This document shows, piece after piece, positions 1 to 8,384 of a stretch of 64,000 nt of DNA. Made by a program: the position numbers and the translations under genes. The notes beneath the pieces are model-generated. The model was given only the letters and a program-made list of their open reading frames with translations, was not told the origin of the DNA and did not search any database. The DNA comes from JAOBAU01 sp034667465 (GTDB lineage Bacteria; Acidobacteriota; Thermoanaerobaculia; Gp7-AA8), in assembly GCA_034667465.1 (NCBI GenBank), contig JAXDJV010000024.1:313312-377311 (forward strand), read 5' to 3'. Position 1 is the first letter of the stretch. Each line of letters starts with the position of its first letter.

Positions 1-62
1 CGCATCGATCACGCCACACGCACGCGGAACGCTGAACCCGATGACGACGCCCCCGCCTCGGA

Positions 63-68
63 TACAAT
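63..68 (+). promoter_or_regulatory. possible -10 box upstream of lptD
   Basis: TACAAT lies 12 bp before the ATG at 81. No convincing -35 is visible (ATGACG at 41-46 is the best at 16 bp spacing). The assignment rests on one hexamer. Confidence 0.25.
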
Positions 69-80
69 CGCTCGCAGCAA

Positions 81-2444
81 ATGACGAGCCTCCGCCGACT
101 TCTAATGACACCGAAGGTGTCATCGCAATCACGCAGGCCGGCAGAATCGGAAACGAGGCGCGGGCTCTGCCACATACGCAGCCGGCCGTGCCGGCTCGCG
201 ATCGTCCTCCTCGCCGCAATCCCCACAACCCTTCTCGCGCAGACGAAGGACCTCGGGCAGGCGACGCAATATTACAAACAGCCGAAGGCTAAGTTCGGCT
301 TCGTCCCCGGACCGAAACCGGGCGGCGGCGACGTCCGCGTCACGCTCGCGCCGGGCGGCCGGGTCATCACCGAGAAGGATGAGTACTCGATCCTCGAAGG
401 CGACGTCACGATCGAGTATCAGGACATCAAGCTCCGCGCCGACAAAATCACGCACAACCTCCGGACGAAAGACGTCGTCGCCGACGGCCACGTCATCATC
501 GATCAGGGACCGACGCGCATCACCGCCGATCGCGCCGTGTACAACATGGACAGCAAAACCGGGACGTTCTTTCACGCCACCGGCGCGCTCGAACCGTCGA
601 TGTACTTCACCGGCGAGAAGATCGAGAAGATCGGCGATCAGACATATCGCATGTCGAACGGCATCTTCACGTCGTGCGATCTCGATAATCCGTCGTGGTC
701 GTTTCACGTCCGCCAGGCGGAGATCACGCTCGATGACTATGCGCACATGCGCGACGTCACCTTCCGTGCGCACAAGACGCCGATCTTCTGGACGCCTCGC
801 CTGATCTGGCCGACGAAGAAGGATCGCTCGCGCGGCTTCCTCATCCCGCGCGTCAACTACAGCGGTGACTTCGGCACGCGCTTCGAGGTCGGCTACTTCG
901 TACCGGTCGGCGATTCCGCCGACGTCACGGTTTACGGCGATCTCAACACCGACGGCTACAACGGACTCGGCATCGATCTCCGCTATCTGCCGACGCCGAA
1001 CATCAAGACCGGCGAGCTCAACGCGTTCGCCGTCAACGATCCTGAAGCGAAGCGCGAGCAGTGGCGTTACACGTACAAGCACGCGCAGGACAATCTGCCC
1101 GGCGGATTTCGCGGCGTCATCGACGTCGAAGATTTTTCGGACCTCGACTTCTTCCGCAAGTACGCGCGCGATCCCGGTCTCAACGTGAAGTCGCAGATCT
1201 ACTCGAGCGCGTATCTGACGAAGAACGGTTCGAACTATTCGCTCAACCTGCTCGCCGATCGGCGCGAGATTCTTCTCGGATCGGGCGCGACGCCGACCAC
1301 CGAGCGCAGCCAGAGTTTCGAACAGCTGCCATCGCTGCAGTTCCGCTCGTATCCGACACGAGTCGGCGCGACGCCGCTCTACTTCGCGCTCGAATCATCC
1401 GCGTCGCATCTCGTAACGAACGCCACAGGCCTCGCCACCGGACCGAACGCCGACTACTTCCGCGGCGATGTCTTTCCGACGCTGTCGCTGCAGCTCCGCA
1501 CACCGGCGTGGTTCTCGATTCGTCCGCAGATCTCCGCGCGTGAAACGTATTACACGTCGAGCCTCACCCCAATCGACCCCGCCAGTCCATTCACGCCGCA
1601 GGAAGCGGTGAAGGAATCGCTGTCGCGGTTCTACGCGCAGGGACAGGTCGACGTCGTCGGACCGTCGTTCTCGCGCGTCTTCAATCGAGAGTTCCTCGGC
1701 TTCAACAAACTGAAGCACGTCATCGAACCGCGCTTCCGTTACGTCTACACATCCGATCTCGACGAGCAGGATCGAGCGATCCGCTTCGACACCGTCGACG
1801 TCGTTCCGTTCGTCCGCGATTCCGTCGAGTACTCGCTGACACAGCGACTCCTCGGCCGCGAGGCCGGCAATCCGTCAGCGCGAGAGATTCTCTCCTTCTC
1901 ATTGCGGCAGACTGTCTCGCTGTCGAAGATCGACGCCCAGCCCGGAACGTTCACGACCGACACCGGCAAGTTCTCGCCGCTCACGGCCAGCCTGCACGTC
2001 AATCCGTATCAGACGGTGACGTTCGACGCGAACGCGTCCTTCGGCAACGTCTCGCATCAGATCGATCAGTCGAGCCTTTCGGCGAACCTGATCGGCAGCG
2101 GAAAAAACGCCGACAAGTACCTCAGCTTCACCTGGTTCGCGACGTATCGCCCGCCGCCGACGCCGGAACAGCCGGTCGTCTTCGATTCGTCGTCCAGCCA
2201 GGTGCGTCTCAGCGGCGGCTCGTCGATCTTCCGCGATCGTCTCCGCGCCGACGTGCAGCTGAACTTCGACGTGAAGAAGGGAACGTTCCTCGAGCAGCGT
2301 TACCTCTTCGGCATGAACGCCGCGTGCTACGGCGTCGCGCTGGAGTTCCGCCGCTACATCGTCTACGACCCGGCGCCGCGAGCGCTCTTCACCTACGGCG
2401 TCGCCGTAACGTTGAAGAACGTCGGCACGGTCGGCTCGCACTGA
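81..2444 (+). CDS. lptD: LPS-assembly outer-membrane protein LptD
   Basis: 787 aa. The outer-membrane barrel partner of the Lpt bridge inserts LPS into the outer leaflet. A hydrophobic signal segment (LAIVLLAAIPTTLLAQ, about residues 40-55) is followed by an OstA/LptA-like beta-jellyroll (about 85-215, repeated G.V.I and D.A.Y motifs) and a long beta-barrel region rich in alternating aromatic strands to the C-terminus. The length is usual for the family. The region between the first ATG and the signal core is unusual because it is encoded by a dispersed repeat (132-195). The true start may therefore be the ATG at 81, the ATG at 105, or a codon near the signal core. The family call is firm and the N-terminus uncertain. 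The pseudopilin-like gene begins one base after the stop. Confidence 0.88.
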   Translation: MTSLRRLLMTPKVSSQSRRPAESETRRGLCHIRSRPCRLAIVLLAAIPTTLLAQTKDLGQATQYYKQPKAKFGFVPGPKPGGGDVRVTLAPGGRVITEKDEYSILEGDVTIEYQDIKLRADKITHNLRTKDVVADGHVIIDQGPTRITADRAVYNMDSKTGTFFHATGALEPSMYFTGEKIEKIGDQTYRMSNGIFTSCDLDNPSWSFHVRQAEITLDDYAHMRDVTFRAHKTPIFWTPRLIWPTKKDRSRGFLIPRVNYSGDFGTRFEVGYFVPVGDSADVTVYGDLNTDGYNGLGIDLRYLPTPNIKTGELNAFAVNDPEAKREQWRYTYKHAQDNLPGGFRGVIDVEDFSDLDFFRKYARDPGLNVKSQIYSSAYLTKNGSNYSLNLLADRREILLGSGATPTTERSQSFEQLPSLQFRSYPTRVGATPLYFALESSASHLVTNATGLATGPNADYFRGDVFPTLSLQLRTPAWFSIRPQISARETYYTSSLTPIDPASPFTPQEAVKESLSRFYAQGQVDVVGPSFSRVFNREFLGFNKLKHVIEPRFRYVYTSDLDEQDRAIRFDTVDVVPFVRDSVEYSLTQRLLGREAGNPSAREILSFSLRQTVSLSKIDAQPGTFTTDTGKFSPLTASLHVNPYQTVTFDANASFGNVSHQIDQSSLSANLIGSGKNADKYLSFTWFATYRPPPTPEQPVVFDSSSSQVRLSGGSSIFRDRLRADVQLNFDVKKGTFLEQRYLFGMNAACYGVALEFRRYIVYDPAPRALFTYGVAVTLKNVGTVGSH
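105..123. repeat. short perfect inverted repeat in the lptD 5' end
   Basis: ATGACACC (105-112), loop GAA, GGTGTCAT (116-123). The 8-bp perfect stem lies inside the first codons of lptD and could mask initiation. Its function is unknown. Confidence 0.5.
132..195 (+). repeat. dispersed repeat family R6, copy A, inside lptD
   Basis: About 64 bp running from CGCAGGCCGGCAGAATCGG to GGCCGTGCCGGCT. The same sequence occurs in inverted orientation at 63668-63732 with roughly 85 % identity by eye, including an identical core around CTCTGCCACATACGC. The outer ends GCCGGC can pair with each other. It is read in frame as part of the LptD N-terminus. Confidence 0.8.
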
Positions 2445-2445
2445 C

Positions 2446-2871
2446 GTGGATTCTCATCCGCGCCTCGGCCGCCGGCGCAAAGCGGTTCCTCTCGTCTTCG
2501 TCCTCCTCGGCGCGCTGATCGCTGTCATCGGCGGCGTTCTGCTGACGCGTCATCCCGCGCCGAAACCGGACGCGGCCGGCCTGCAGTCACGACTGGCGTC
2601 GATGCGCGGCGCAATCAAGACGTATCGCACGCGAACCGGTCACGGTCCCGCGACGATGCAGGATCTTGTCGCCGCGAAACTGCTGCGTGAAGTACCGATC
2701 GATCCGATCACCGGTTCGCGCGCGACGTGGCGGCTGGCAACCGAAGAGAGCGTGGCGGTGCAGGAAGACTTCCGCGCCGGCGGCGGCGAAGGACGACGCG
2801 TCTGGATCATCGATGTGCACAGCGGCGCGCGCGGGAGCGATGCGGGTGGGCGGGCGTGGGCTGATTACTGA
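2446..2871 (+). CDS. pseudopilin-like (GspG-type) single-pass protein
   Basis: 141 aa with a GTG start one base after the lptD stop, so probably co-transcribed and coupled. One membrane helix (about residues 14-34) is followed by a soluble domain. Its core (YRTRTGHGP, LLREVPIDPITG) resembles the C-terminal part of type II secretion major pseudopilins, where short text of the form 'Y...TG.YP....L...G.L...P.DP.G' is typical. The canonical prepilin peptidase site (G/FTLIE) is not seen, so it is not a standard pilin. No other secretion genes are nearby. Likely an inner-membrane protein with a pseudopilin-like periplasmic domain; role unknown. Confidence 0.55.
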   Translation: MDSHPRLGRRRKAVPLVFVLLGALIAVIGGVLLTRHPAPKPDAAGLQSRLASMRGAIKTYRTRTGHGPATMQDLVAAKLLREVPIDPITGSRATWRLATEESVAVQEDFRAGGGEGRRVWIIDVHSGARGSDAGGRAWADY

Positions 2872-2911
2872 GGCAGGGCCGAGGTCATGGAACGCCGAAA
2901 GATCAGGTGAT

Positions 2912-3000
2912 TGTCATCCCGAGCGTAGCGAGGGATCTGCGCGGGTGGGGCGCGCCACTGTGCACCACCGCCCGGATCCCTCGCTACGCTCGGGATGACA
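2912..3000. repeat. dispersed inverted repeat family R1, copy a
   Basis: Perfect 26-bp arms: 2912-2937 (begins TGTCATCCCGAGCG) and 2975-3000 (ends CGCTCGGGATGACA), separated by 37 bp. Related copies lie at 9652-9762 and 28280-28376. It sits between the pseudopilin-like gene and the methyltransferase. An apparent ATG within the right arm (2995) would extend the downstream gene but is probably not its start. Confidence 0.9.
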
Positions 3001-3069
3001 GACGCACCCCGGGCGGAACCACTCGCAGTCGTTGACCGCGCAAGGTCGATCCACTACCCTCGCGCAACC

Positions 3070-3747
3070 GTGCCGAACGTCTACTCTTTCAAGGACTTCG
3101 AAGGCAGCAGCCATCGCATCCTGATCGAGCTGATCCGGCGCTTCGGCGGCCGCGGCGGAACGCTCCTCGACCTCGGCGCCGCCGGCGGCGAGCTCGGCGC
3201 CGCGGTGCGCGATCAGTTCACGCATACGATCGGCTTCGAATACAACATCAGCTGCCTCCCCGACCTCCGCGCGCACTTCGATCAGGCGCTCGTCACCGAT
3301 CTCGAGAAAGTGCGGAAGCTGCCGAACGGCATGCAGGCGATCGTCATCGCCGACGTCCTCGAACACCTTCGCGACGCGCCGGCGCTACTCGCGCTGATCC
3401 GCAAATCGCTCACGCCCGACGGCAAGCTGTTCGTCTCCGTCCCCAACATCGCCAACGTCACGGTCCGCCTCGGCCTGCTCTTCGGCGTCTTCGAATATCG
3501 CGAGCGCGGCATCCTCGACAACACCCACGTCCGCTTCTACACGAAGCGAACGATTCGCCGCGAGATCGAAAATGCCGGTTTTCGGATTCTCTCGATTCGA
3601 GGATCGTCGGTGCCGATTCGACTGATCGTCGGCGGCTTCACTCCCGAACCTCTGCTCCGCTTCGGCGAATATCTGCTGACAATCATGACGCGGCTGTGGC
3701 GATCGCTGTTCGCGTATCAGATCATCATCGTCGCCGAGCTGAAGTAA
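3070..3747 (+). CDS. class I SAM-dependent methyltransferase
   Basis: 225 aa from a GTG at 3070; an upstream in-frame ATG at 2995 lies in the R1 repeat and is unlikely to be used. Motif I is LLDLGAAGGELG (about residues 32-43), the acidic end of the second strand is IGFEYN, and the motif resembling IVIADVLEHL marks the post-I region. These are typical of the UbiE/bi-domain class (Methyltransf_23-like). The later FYTKRTIRREIENAGF segment matches methyltransferases acting on sugars, lipids or quinones. The substrate cannot be told from sequence. Its 3' end overlaps the convergent YfhO-like gene by 23 bp. Confidence 0.8.
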   Translation: MPNVYSFKDFEGSSHRILIELIRRFGGRGGTLLDLGAAGGELGAAVRDQFTHTIGFEYNISCLPDLRAHFDQALVTDLEKVRKLPNGMQAIVIADVLEHLRDAPALLALIRKSLTPDGKLFVSVPNIANVTVRLGLLFGVFEYRERGILDNTHVRFYTKRTIRREIENAGFRILSIRGSSVPIRLIVGGFTPEPLLRFGEYLLTIMTRLWRSLFAYQIIIVAELK

Positions 3748-6208
3748 CGACGTCCGCCACGCTGAGCAACAGCGCCAGCAACGCCGCGATCGCCGCCACC
3801 CACCACCACCCGCCTCCGATGCGTCGCGCGAAAACGACGCGGTGCTCGCCGGCGGGAACAGCAACTCCGGCGAAGAGGATGTTTGTGGCGATCGGTGTCG
3901 CCTCGCGGCCGTCGATCGTGACGCGAAGCTCGGGCGTGAGTTTCTCCGACGATGCGATGAAGAACGGTGCGTTGCCGCTTGCGACCAGCTCGTGTGCGGA
4001 GTCGGTCGACTTCACGAGGCGAACGTTTGCGGGCGATGCGGGAGGCAATGCCGCGTGCGGATCGGTGATGAATGCTTCGTCGGCGAACGTCAGCGACTTC
4101 GCGGCAATCAGTTCGTCTTCGCTCATCCGTCGCACGCGCGAGACGGCGTGGAAGCGCGGCAGTTCGGCGACGTTCAGATAGAGCCGGGCATCGGGCAGCT
4201 CGCGATCGAAGATCAGCGGCTTCGTCACTCGTCCGTAGAAGATCGGCGCGTCGCCGGCGTCGGTTGTCGCGCCGCGCAGCAGCGTCACTTTCATCGCGAA
4301 TGCTTCGACGCGCAGCGTCACGCTTTCGCCGAGGCGCGCGTACGGCTGCAGCGGGATGTAGACCTTGCCGAGCGCGCTCATGTCTTCGGGCGTGAAGGAG
4401 CGCGTGAAAACGTCCGCGCCGTTCCTGCGCAGTGCGACCATCAGCCGCGGCGTCGCGCCGGCGGCGGACTCCATCGTCGCCGGAAGTTCGATCGCCCAGA
4501 ACGGCTCGGCGTCGACGCGGATCGTTCGTTCGAGCACATCGCCCGGCTTCATCTCGACGTTCGAGAACTTCACTTCCGCGACGCCGGGCACCGTCGCCTC
4601 GAACACCTTCCAGCGAATGATGTCGATGGCGTGCTGTTCGACGAAGTAGCGGATGCCGAGGAGCGCGAGAAAGGGATCGGCGAAATCGAAATGGAGACTG
4701 TTGAACGTGATGACGGTCGACGTGCCGCTCCACGACGTCGGATCGACGCGCAGCAGCATCCGGCGATATGCGGCCTCCGATGAGAAGTGGCTGCGGACGT
4801 CTTCGAGCGCGAAGAGCTCCGACGAATTCGGCCACATGTACGCGAAGAACGGCGCGATGCGGAACGGCCGCGGCTGCGCCTGCAGATATGCGATCGCAGG
4901 CGACGACGGGACCTTCGTGTCCTGCGGCCGCAGGTACGGATGAAAGCGGCCGGCGAAGACGGTGAGATCGGCGGCGGCGAGCAGCGCGAGCGTCATCGCG
5001 ATCGCGCCGGCGAATCGCCGTCGTGCGACGACGAGCGTCCCGGCCGCGGCGAGATAGGCGGCGGCGACCGGCAACACGAGTTGTAATCGCGTCAGCGGTG
5101 AGTAACGAATGCCCGGCAGTGCGGCGAGCGCGCGCGAAATGACCGGCGCGCCGAACATCCCCGCCGCGACGATGAGCAGCATCGCCAGCCAGTACCAGCG
5201 CCTGCGCGCGCGACGACTGAACGGCGCGAGCGCGATGAGCGGCAGCGCGACGATGCCGAGGTAGATCGTCGCTTCGACGTAGTTGTTCACGGGGAGCGAT
5301 CGATCGCCATTCCAGTTGTGATACGCGGGATTGCCGAGGCGATCGGGCCTGGTGAACGACAAGACATGATGCGGCGGGAAAGCGTTGCTGCTCATCGCCG
5401 CGCGCATGCCGAGGTAGCCGGTACGGCGGATGAACTGGATGAACGGGACGAGCGACGGCGACGCGATGAGCAGCGCGAGCACGACGGCGAGCGTTGTCGC
5501 GGCGACGGATCGCAGCGGCAGTCGTCGTTCGCGAAGGCAGAGGAAGACGAAATACGCGGCAGCGATGTACGCGCCGTATGCCATCGTCGCGGGAAAGCCG
5601 GCCAGCGCGTACGCGAGCGCGATCAGTACGACGACGCCGAACGGAACGCGCTTACCGCGCGCGACGCGGCAGACGATCCAGAGCAGCGCCGGATAGAGCA
5701 CCGTCGCATTCGTCACCTGCCAGAGCCAGCGCACCGCGAACGCGCCTGATGCTGCGAAGACGATCGCGCCAACCGCCGCGCTGCGACGGCCGAGGCGTTC
5801 TTCGCGCAGCCAAAGATACGTGAACCAGAAGGCGGCGTTGAGTTTGAGAAAGATAATGCCGGTGTAAACCCACGCCAGCGGCAGCAGCAGCGTCGGGATA
5901 GCGATGAACGGCGAGAGGACGGCGGCAGCGGACGAGCCCCAGCCGGGGATGCCGGACGCGATGAACGGATTCCACGCGAACGCGTGGCCGCTTTTCATCA
6001 GCGACATCAGCGTGTAGTACGACGTCGGCGGATCGTTGAGCAGCCAGTTCTGAATGTCGAAGCTGCGCGCCGACGCCCACGGGTCGTAGCTGTAGAAGAC
6101 GTCGTTCGGCGAAACGACGCGTGCCATGAAGATGACCGGAAAGAAGAAGATGAAGTTCGCGGCGGCGATGGCGGCAAGCGCGAAGCGGTGTTTGCGGATG
6201 CGGCGCAA
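3725..6208 (-). CDS. YfhO-like multi-membrane protein
   Basis: 827 aa. An N-terminal block of roughly a dozen membrane helices (residues 1-420) precedes a large soluble region (about 440-790) and one last helix near the C-terminus. A YDPWASA segment after helix 1 and the phrase NPFIASGIPGWG fit the YfhO family of GT-C-fold proteins, which in Gram-positives contribute to glycosylation of teichoic acid. Known members transfer sugars from polyprenyl phosphates outside the membrane, so a lipid-linked sugar transferase role is an inference. The start is TTG at 6208 with no clear ribosome site. It diverges from the 2-hydroxyacid dehydrogenase across 35 bp. Confidence 0.7.
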   Translation of the reverse strand: MRRIRKHRFALAAIAAANFIFFFPVIFMARVVSPNDVFYSYDPWASARSFDIQNWLLNDPPTSYYTLMSLMKSGHAFAWNPFIASGIPGWGSSAAAVLSPFIAIPTLLLPLAWVYTGIIFLKLNAAFWFTYLWLREERLGRRSAAVGAIVFAASGAFAVRWLWQVTNATVLYPALLWIVCRVARGKRVPFGVVVLIALAYALAGFPATMAYGAYIAAAYFVFLCLRERRLPLRSVAATTLAVVLALLIASPSLVPFIQFIRRTGYLGMRAAMSSNAFPPHHVLSFTRPDRLGNPAYHNWNGDRSLPVNNYVEATIYLGIVALPLIALAPFSRRARRRWYWLAMLLIVAAGMFGAPVISRALAALPGIRYSPLTRLQLVLPVAAAYLAAAGTLVVARRRFAGAIAMTLALLAAADLTVFAGRFHPYLRPQDTKVPSSPAIAYLQAQPRPFRIAPFFAYMWPNSSELFALEDVRSHFSSEAAYRRMLLRVDPTSWSGTSTVITFNSLHFDFADPFLALLGIRYFVEQHAIDIIRWKVFEATVPGVAEVKFSNVEMKPGDVLERTIRVDAEPFWAIELPATMESAAGATPRLMVALRRNGADVFTRSFTPEDMSALGKVYIPLQPYARLGESVTLRVEAFAMKVTLLRGATTDAGDAPIFYGRVTKPLIFDRELPDARLYLNVAELPRFHAVSRVRRMSEDELIAAKSLTFADEAFITDPHAALPPASPANVRLVKSTDSAHELVASGNAPFFIASSEKLTPELRVTIDGREATPIATNILFAGVAVPAGEHRVVFARRIGGGWWWVAAIAALLALLLSVADVVTSARRR

Positions 6209-6243
6209 GGTGAAGGTACTTTATCCTGAGCGGAGCGCTCAAA

Positions 6244-7149
6244 ATGAATTCAAAAAAACGTCTCCTCATCGCCGCCGACGTCGACCGCACCTTCACCGAC
6301 CGCGTGCTCCGCGACGCGCGCTTCGAAGTCCGTCACGAACCGGTGCGCAGCGAGAGCGATCTCGCGCGCGTGATCGGCGACGCCGAGGTCCTCGTCACGC
6401 GCGCTTACAACGACGTCACCCGCCGCGTGCTCGACGCTGCGCCGCACCTCGAGCTGATCGCGCAGGGAACGAGCGGCACCGACAACATCGACGAGCCGAC
6501 CGTGCGCGAGCGCGGCATCACCGTCATCAGTCTTCCCGGCGAAAACGCGAACGCGGTCGCGGAGCTCGTCATCGGTTTCATGATCGCGCTCACGCGCACC
6601 GTCCCGTTTTACGACCGGCAGATGCGCGACGGCATCTGGCAGCGCGACGATTGCGCGACGCGCCACGAGCTCTCCCACTTTCGACTCGGCATCGTCGGAC
6701 TCGGCCAGGTCGGCGGCCGCGTCGCGCGCATGGCGGCGGCGTTCTCGATGAACGTGCGCGCGTTCGATCCATACATCGATGACCCGCGTTGCGTCGCGAC
6801 GCTCGACGATCTCCTCGCCGAGTCGGACATCCTCGCGCTGCACGTTCCGCTGAATGCAGAAACGTCGAAGATGATCGCGGCGCCGCAACTCGCGCAACTT
6901 CCGCGCGGCGCGTACGTCATCAACGCTTCGCGCGGTGGCGTGCTCGACGTGCAGGCGGCATTCGACGCACTCGCTGCGAATCAGCTCAACGGAATCGCAC
7001 TCGATGTTTACGAGCCGGAGCCGCCATCGATCAGGTTTCCCGACGATCCGCGGCTGATTCTCACGCCGCACATCGCCGGCTGTTCGACGGAAGCGAAAGC
7101 GTCGATCGGTGTGAAGCTGTACGAGAAGCTGGTCGCGTTCTACAGCTGA
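6244..7149 (+). CDS. D-isomer-specific 2-hydroxyacid dehydrogenase
   Basis: 301 aa. A Rossmann nucleotide-binding motif GLGQVGGRVARM lies near residue 157. The catalytic Arg is in NASRGGVLD, the Glu in DVYEPEP and the His in PHIAGCS, all in the correct order. It lacks the ACT/regulatory C-terminus of full phosphoglycerate dehydrogenases, so it belongs with the short SerA/PdxB/hydroxypyruvate-reductase group. The HIAGCSTEAK segment after the catalytic His recalls PdxB (erythronate-4-phosphate dehydrogenase), but PdxB normally carries a C-terminal dimerisation domain that is absent here. Substrate unassigned. The 3' end overlaps the convergent DUF2142 gene by 10 bp. Confidence 0.78.
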   Translation: MNSKKRLLIAADVDRTFTDRVLRDARFEVRHEPVRSESDLARVIGDAEVLVTRAYNDVTRRVLDAAPHLELIAQGTSGTDNIDEPTVRERGITVISLPGENANAVAELVIGFMIALTRTVPFYDRQMRDGIWQRDDCATRHELSHFRLGIVGLGQVGGRVARMAAAFSMNVRAFDPYIDDPRCVATLDDLLAESDILALHVPLNAETSKMIAAPQLAQLPRGAYVINASRGGVLDVQAAFDALAANQLNGIALDVYEPEPPSIRFPDDPRLILTPHIAGCSTEAKASIGVKLYEKLVAFYS

Positions 7150-8384
7150 CGGTAGACCGCGTGCGCCGCCGCGAACCACGCCACGTTCGCGATCACGATC
7201 AGCACGACGCCGGCGACGAAGAGCGTTCGTCTGCGCGGCGGTTCGATTTGCACGAAATCGTGCGCGACGACGGCGAGCCACGGCAGCCAGCCCCACGCGT
7301 ACCAGCCGCCGACGCCGCCCCAGTTTCCCCAGAACAGTCGATGCGAGACGAACCACGCGAGCGTCGCAGCGATGGCGACCAGCAGCGCGACGGCGTTCGG
7401 CTGCCATTGCGGCGGACGTCGAATGCGCATCGAGAAGATCGCGATAACGGCCAGCAGCGCGGCCGCGATCAGCAGCCATGACGGTGCGCGAAAGACGCTC
7501 CACTCGCCGAGCCAGAATCCGGTCTTCGCGAACGTGTAGCCGCTGCGCGCGAGTCCTTTCACGATTTGCATCAGCGTCTCGTCGAACGGCGCGCGCGCGG
7601 CGTTCAGTTCGACCGTGCCGCCCCAGTGAAATCCGCGCAGCCATTGCAGCGGCAGAACCAGCGCTGACGCGCACGCGACGACGAACGCCTGAATGCGCGT
7701 TCGATTCATCAGCGTCCAGAAGATCAGCAGCACGACGATCGGCAGCGCAGTCAGCTTGATGAGGGGGCCGACCGCGGCGAGCAGCGCCAGCCACGGCGTC
7801 GCGATTCGCCGATCGAGCGCCGAGACGACCACTGCGGTCCAGAGAAAAACAGCGGAGTCGTTCGCGCAGCGCGCGAGCGATTCGGCGGCGCCCGGAATCA
7901 GCAGTACGAGCAGCAACGCCGCGTACCATTCATCGCCGCGTGATCGCGCCACCGCGCGCAATGGGAAGAGCAGCGCGATGAAAATCAGCGCGACCGAAAA
8001 GAGCCGCATCGCGAGCAGCCGCGCGATTGGATTCGCAATCGGCAGCAGCGAGGGAATCACGTAATACGCCGGAGGCTGATGGCGCTCGTAGTTCGGAATC
8101 GTCGCCGCGGCCGGCGGCGTCGCATCGAATCGCAACACGTTCCACTCCGCGGGCGCGCTGCCGAATGGCGGACAACGCAACGCGCGCCGCAAATCGGCGC
8201 TGCACGGATGCGCGACGACCGACGCGACGATCGTGCCGTCGACCGGTAACGCCGGCCAGCCCAAACCGGTGGCGTGCGCGAGGTGAAACGGCTCGTCGGG
8301 ACCTTCGTACGCCGGCACGTAGAGCGCGTGCACGACGAAACGGACGAGCACCACGAACAGCAGCGCCCGCGCGGCGGTTCTCAA
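7140..8384 (-). CDS. DUF2142-type multi-membrane protein
   Basis: 414 aa from a TTG at 8384, which overlaps the hutI TGA as TTGA. The frame stays open upstream, but that extension is antisense-like, Arg-rich sequence inside hutI. About 10 membrane helices. The early periplasmic loop carries EGPDEPFHLAHA, the hallmark acidic/aromatic motif of DUF2142, a GT-C-like family often found in cell-surface polysaccharide loci. A polyprenyl-sugar transferase is the plausible role (inference). Coupling to hutI is positional and need not be functional. Ends in a 10-bp convergent overlap. Confidence 0.7.
   Translation of the reverse strand: MRTAARALLFVVLVRFVVHALYVPAYEGPDEPFHLAHATGLGWPALPVDGTIVASVVAHPCSADLRRALRCPPFGSAPAEWNVLRFDATPPAAATIPNYERHQPPAYYVIPSLLPIANPIARLLAMRLFSVALIFIALLFPLRAVARSRGDEWYAALLLVLLIPGAAESLARCANDSAVFLWTAVVVSALDRRIATPWLALLAAVGPLIKLTALPIVVLLIFWTLMNRTRIQAFVVACASALVLPLQWLRGFHWGGTVELNAARAPFDETLMQIVKGLARSGYTFAKTGFWLGEWSVFRAPSWLLIAAALLAVIAIFSMRIRRPPQWQPNAVALLVAIAATLAWFVSHRLFWGNWGGVGGWYAWGWLPWLAVVAHDFVQIEPPRRRTLFVAGVVLIVIANVAWFAAAHAVYRQL

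Noticed and set aside
2995..3069. Upstream extension of the methyltransferase to the ATG in R1
   Set aside because: The N-terminal stretch is repeat-derived and unconserved in style; GTG at 3070 begins the recognisable domain.
6226..6240. Short R1-like fragment before the dehydrogenase (ATCCTGAGCGGAGCG)
   Set aside because: Single half-site of 15 bp; could be chance, so not listed as a copy.
6250..7929. Minus-strand frame of about 560 codons over the dehydrogenase
   Set aside because: Covers two opposing real genes in their antisense frames; Arg-rich, no domains.
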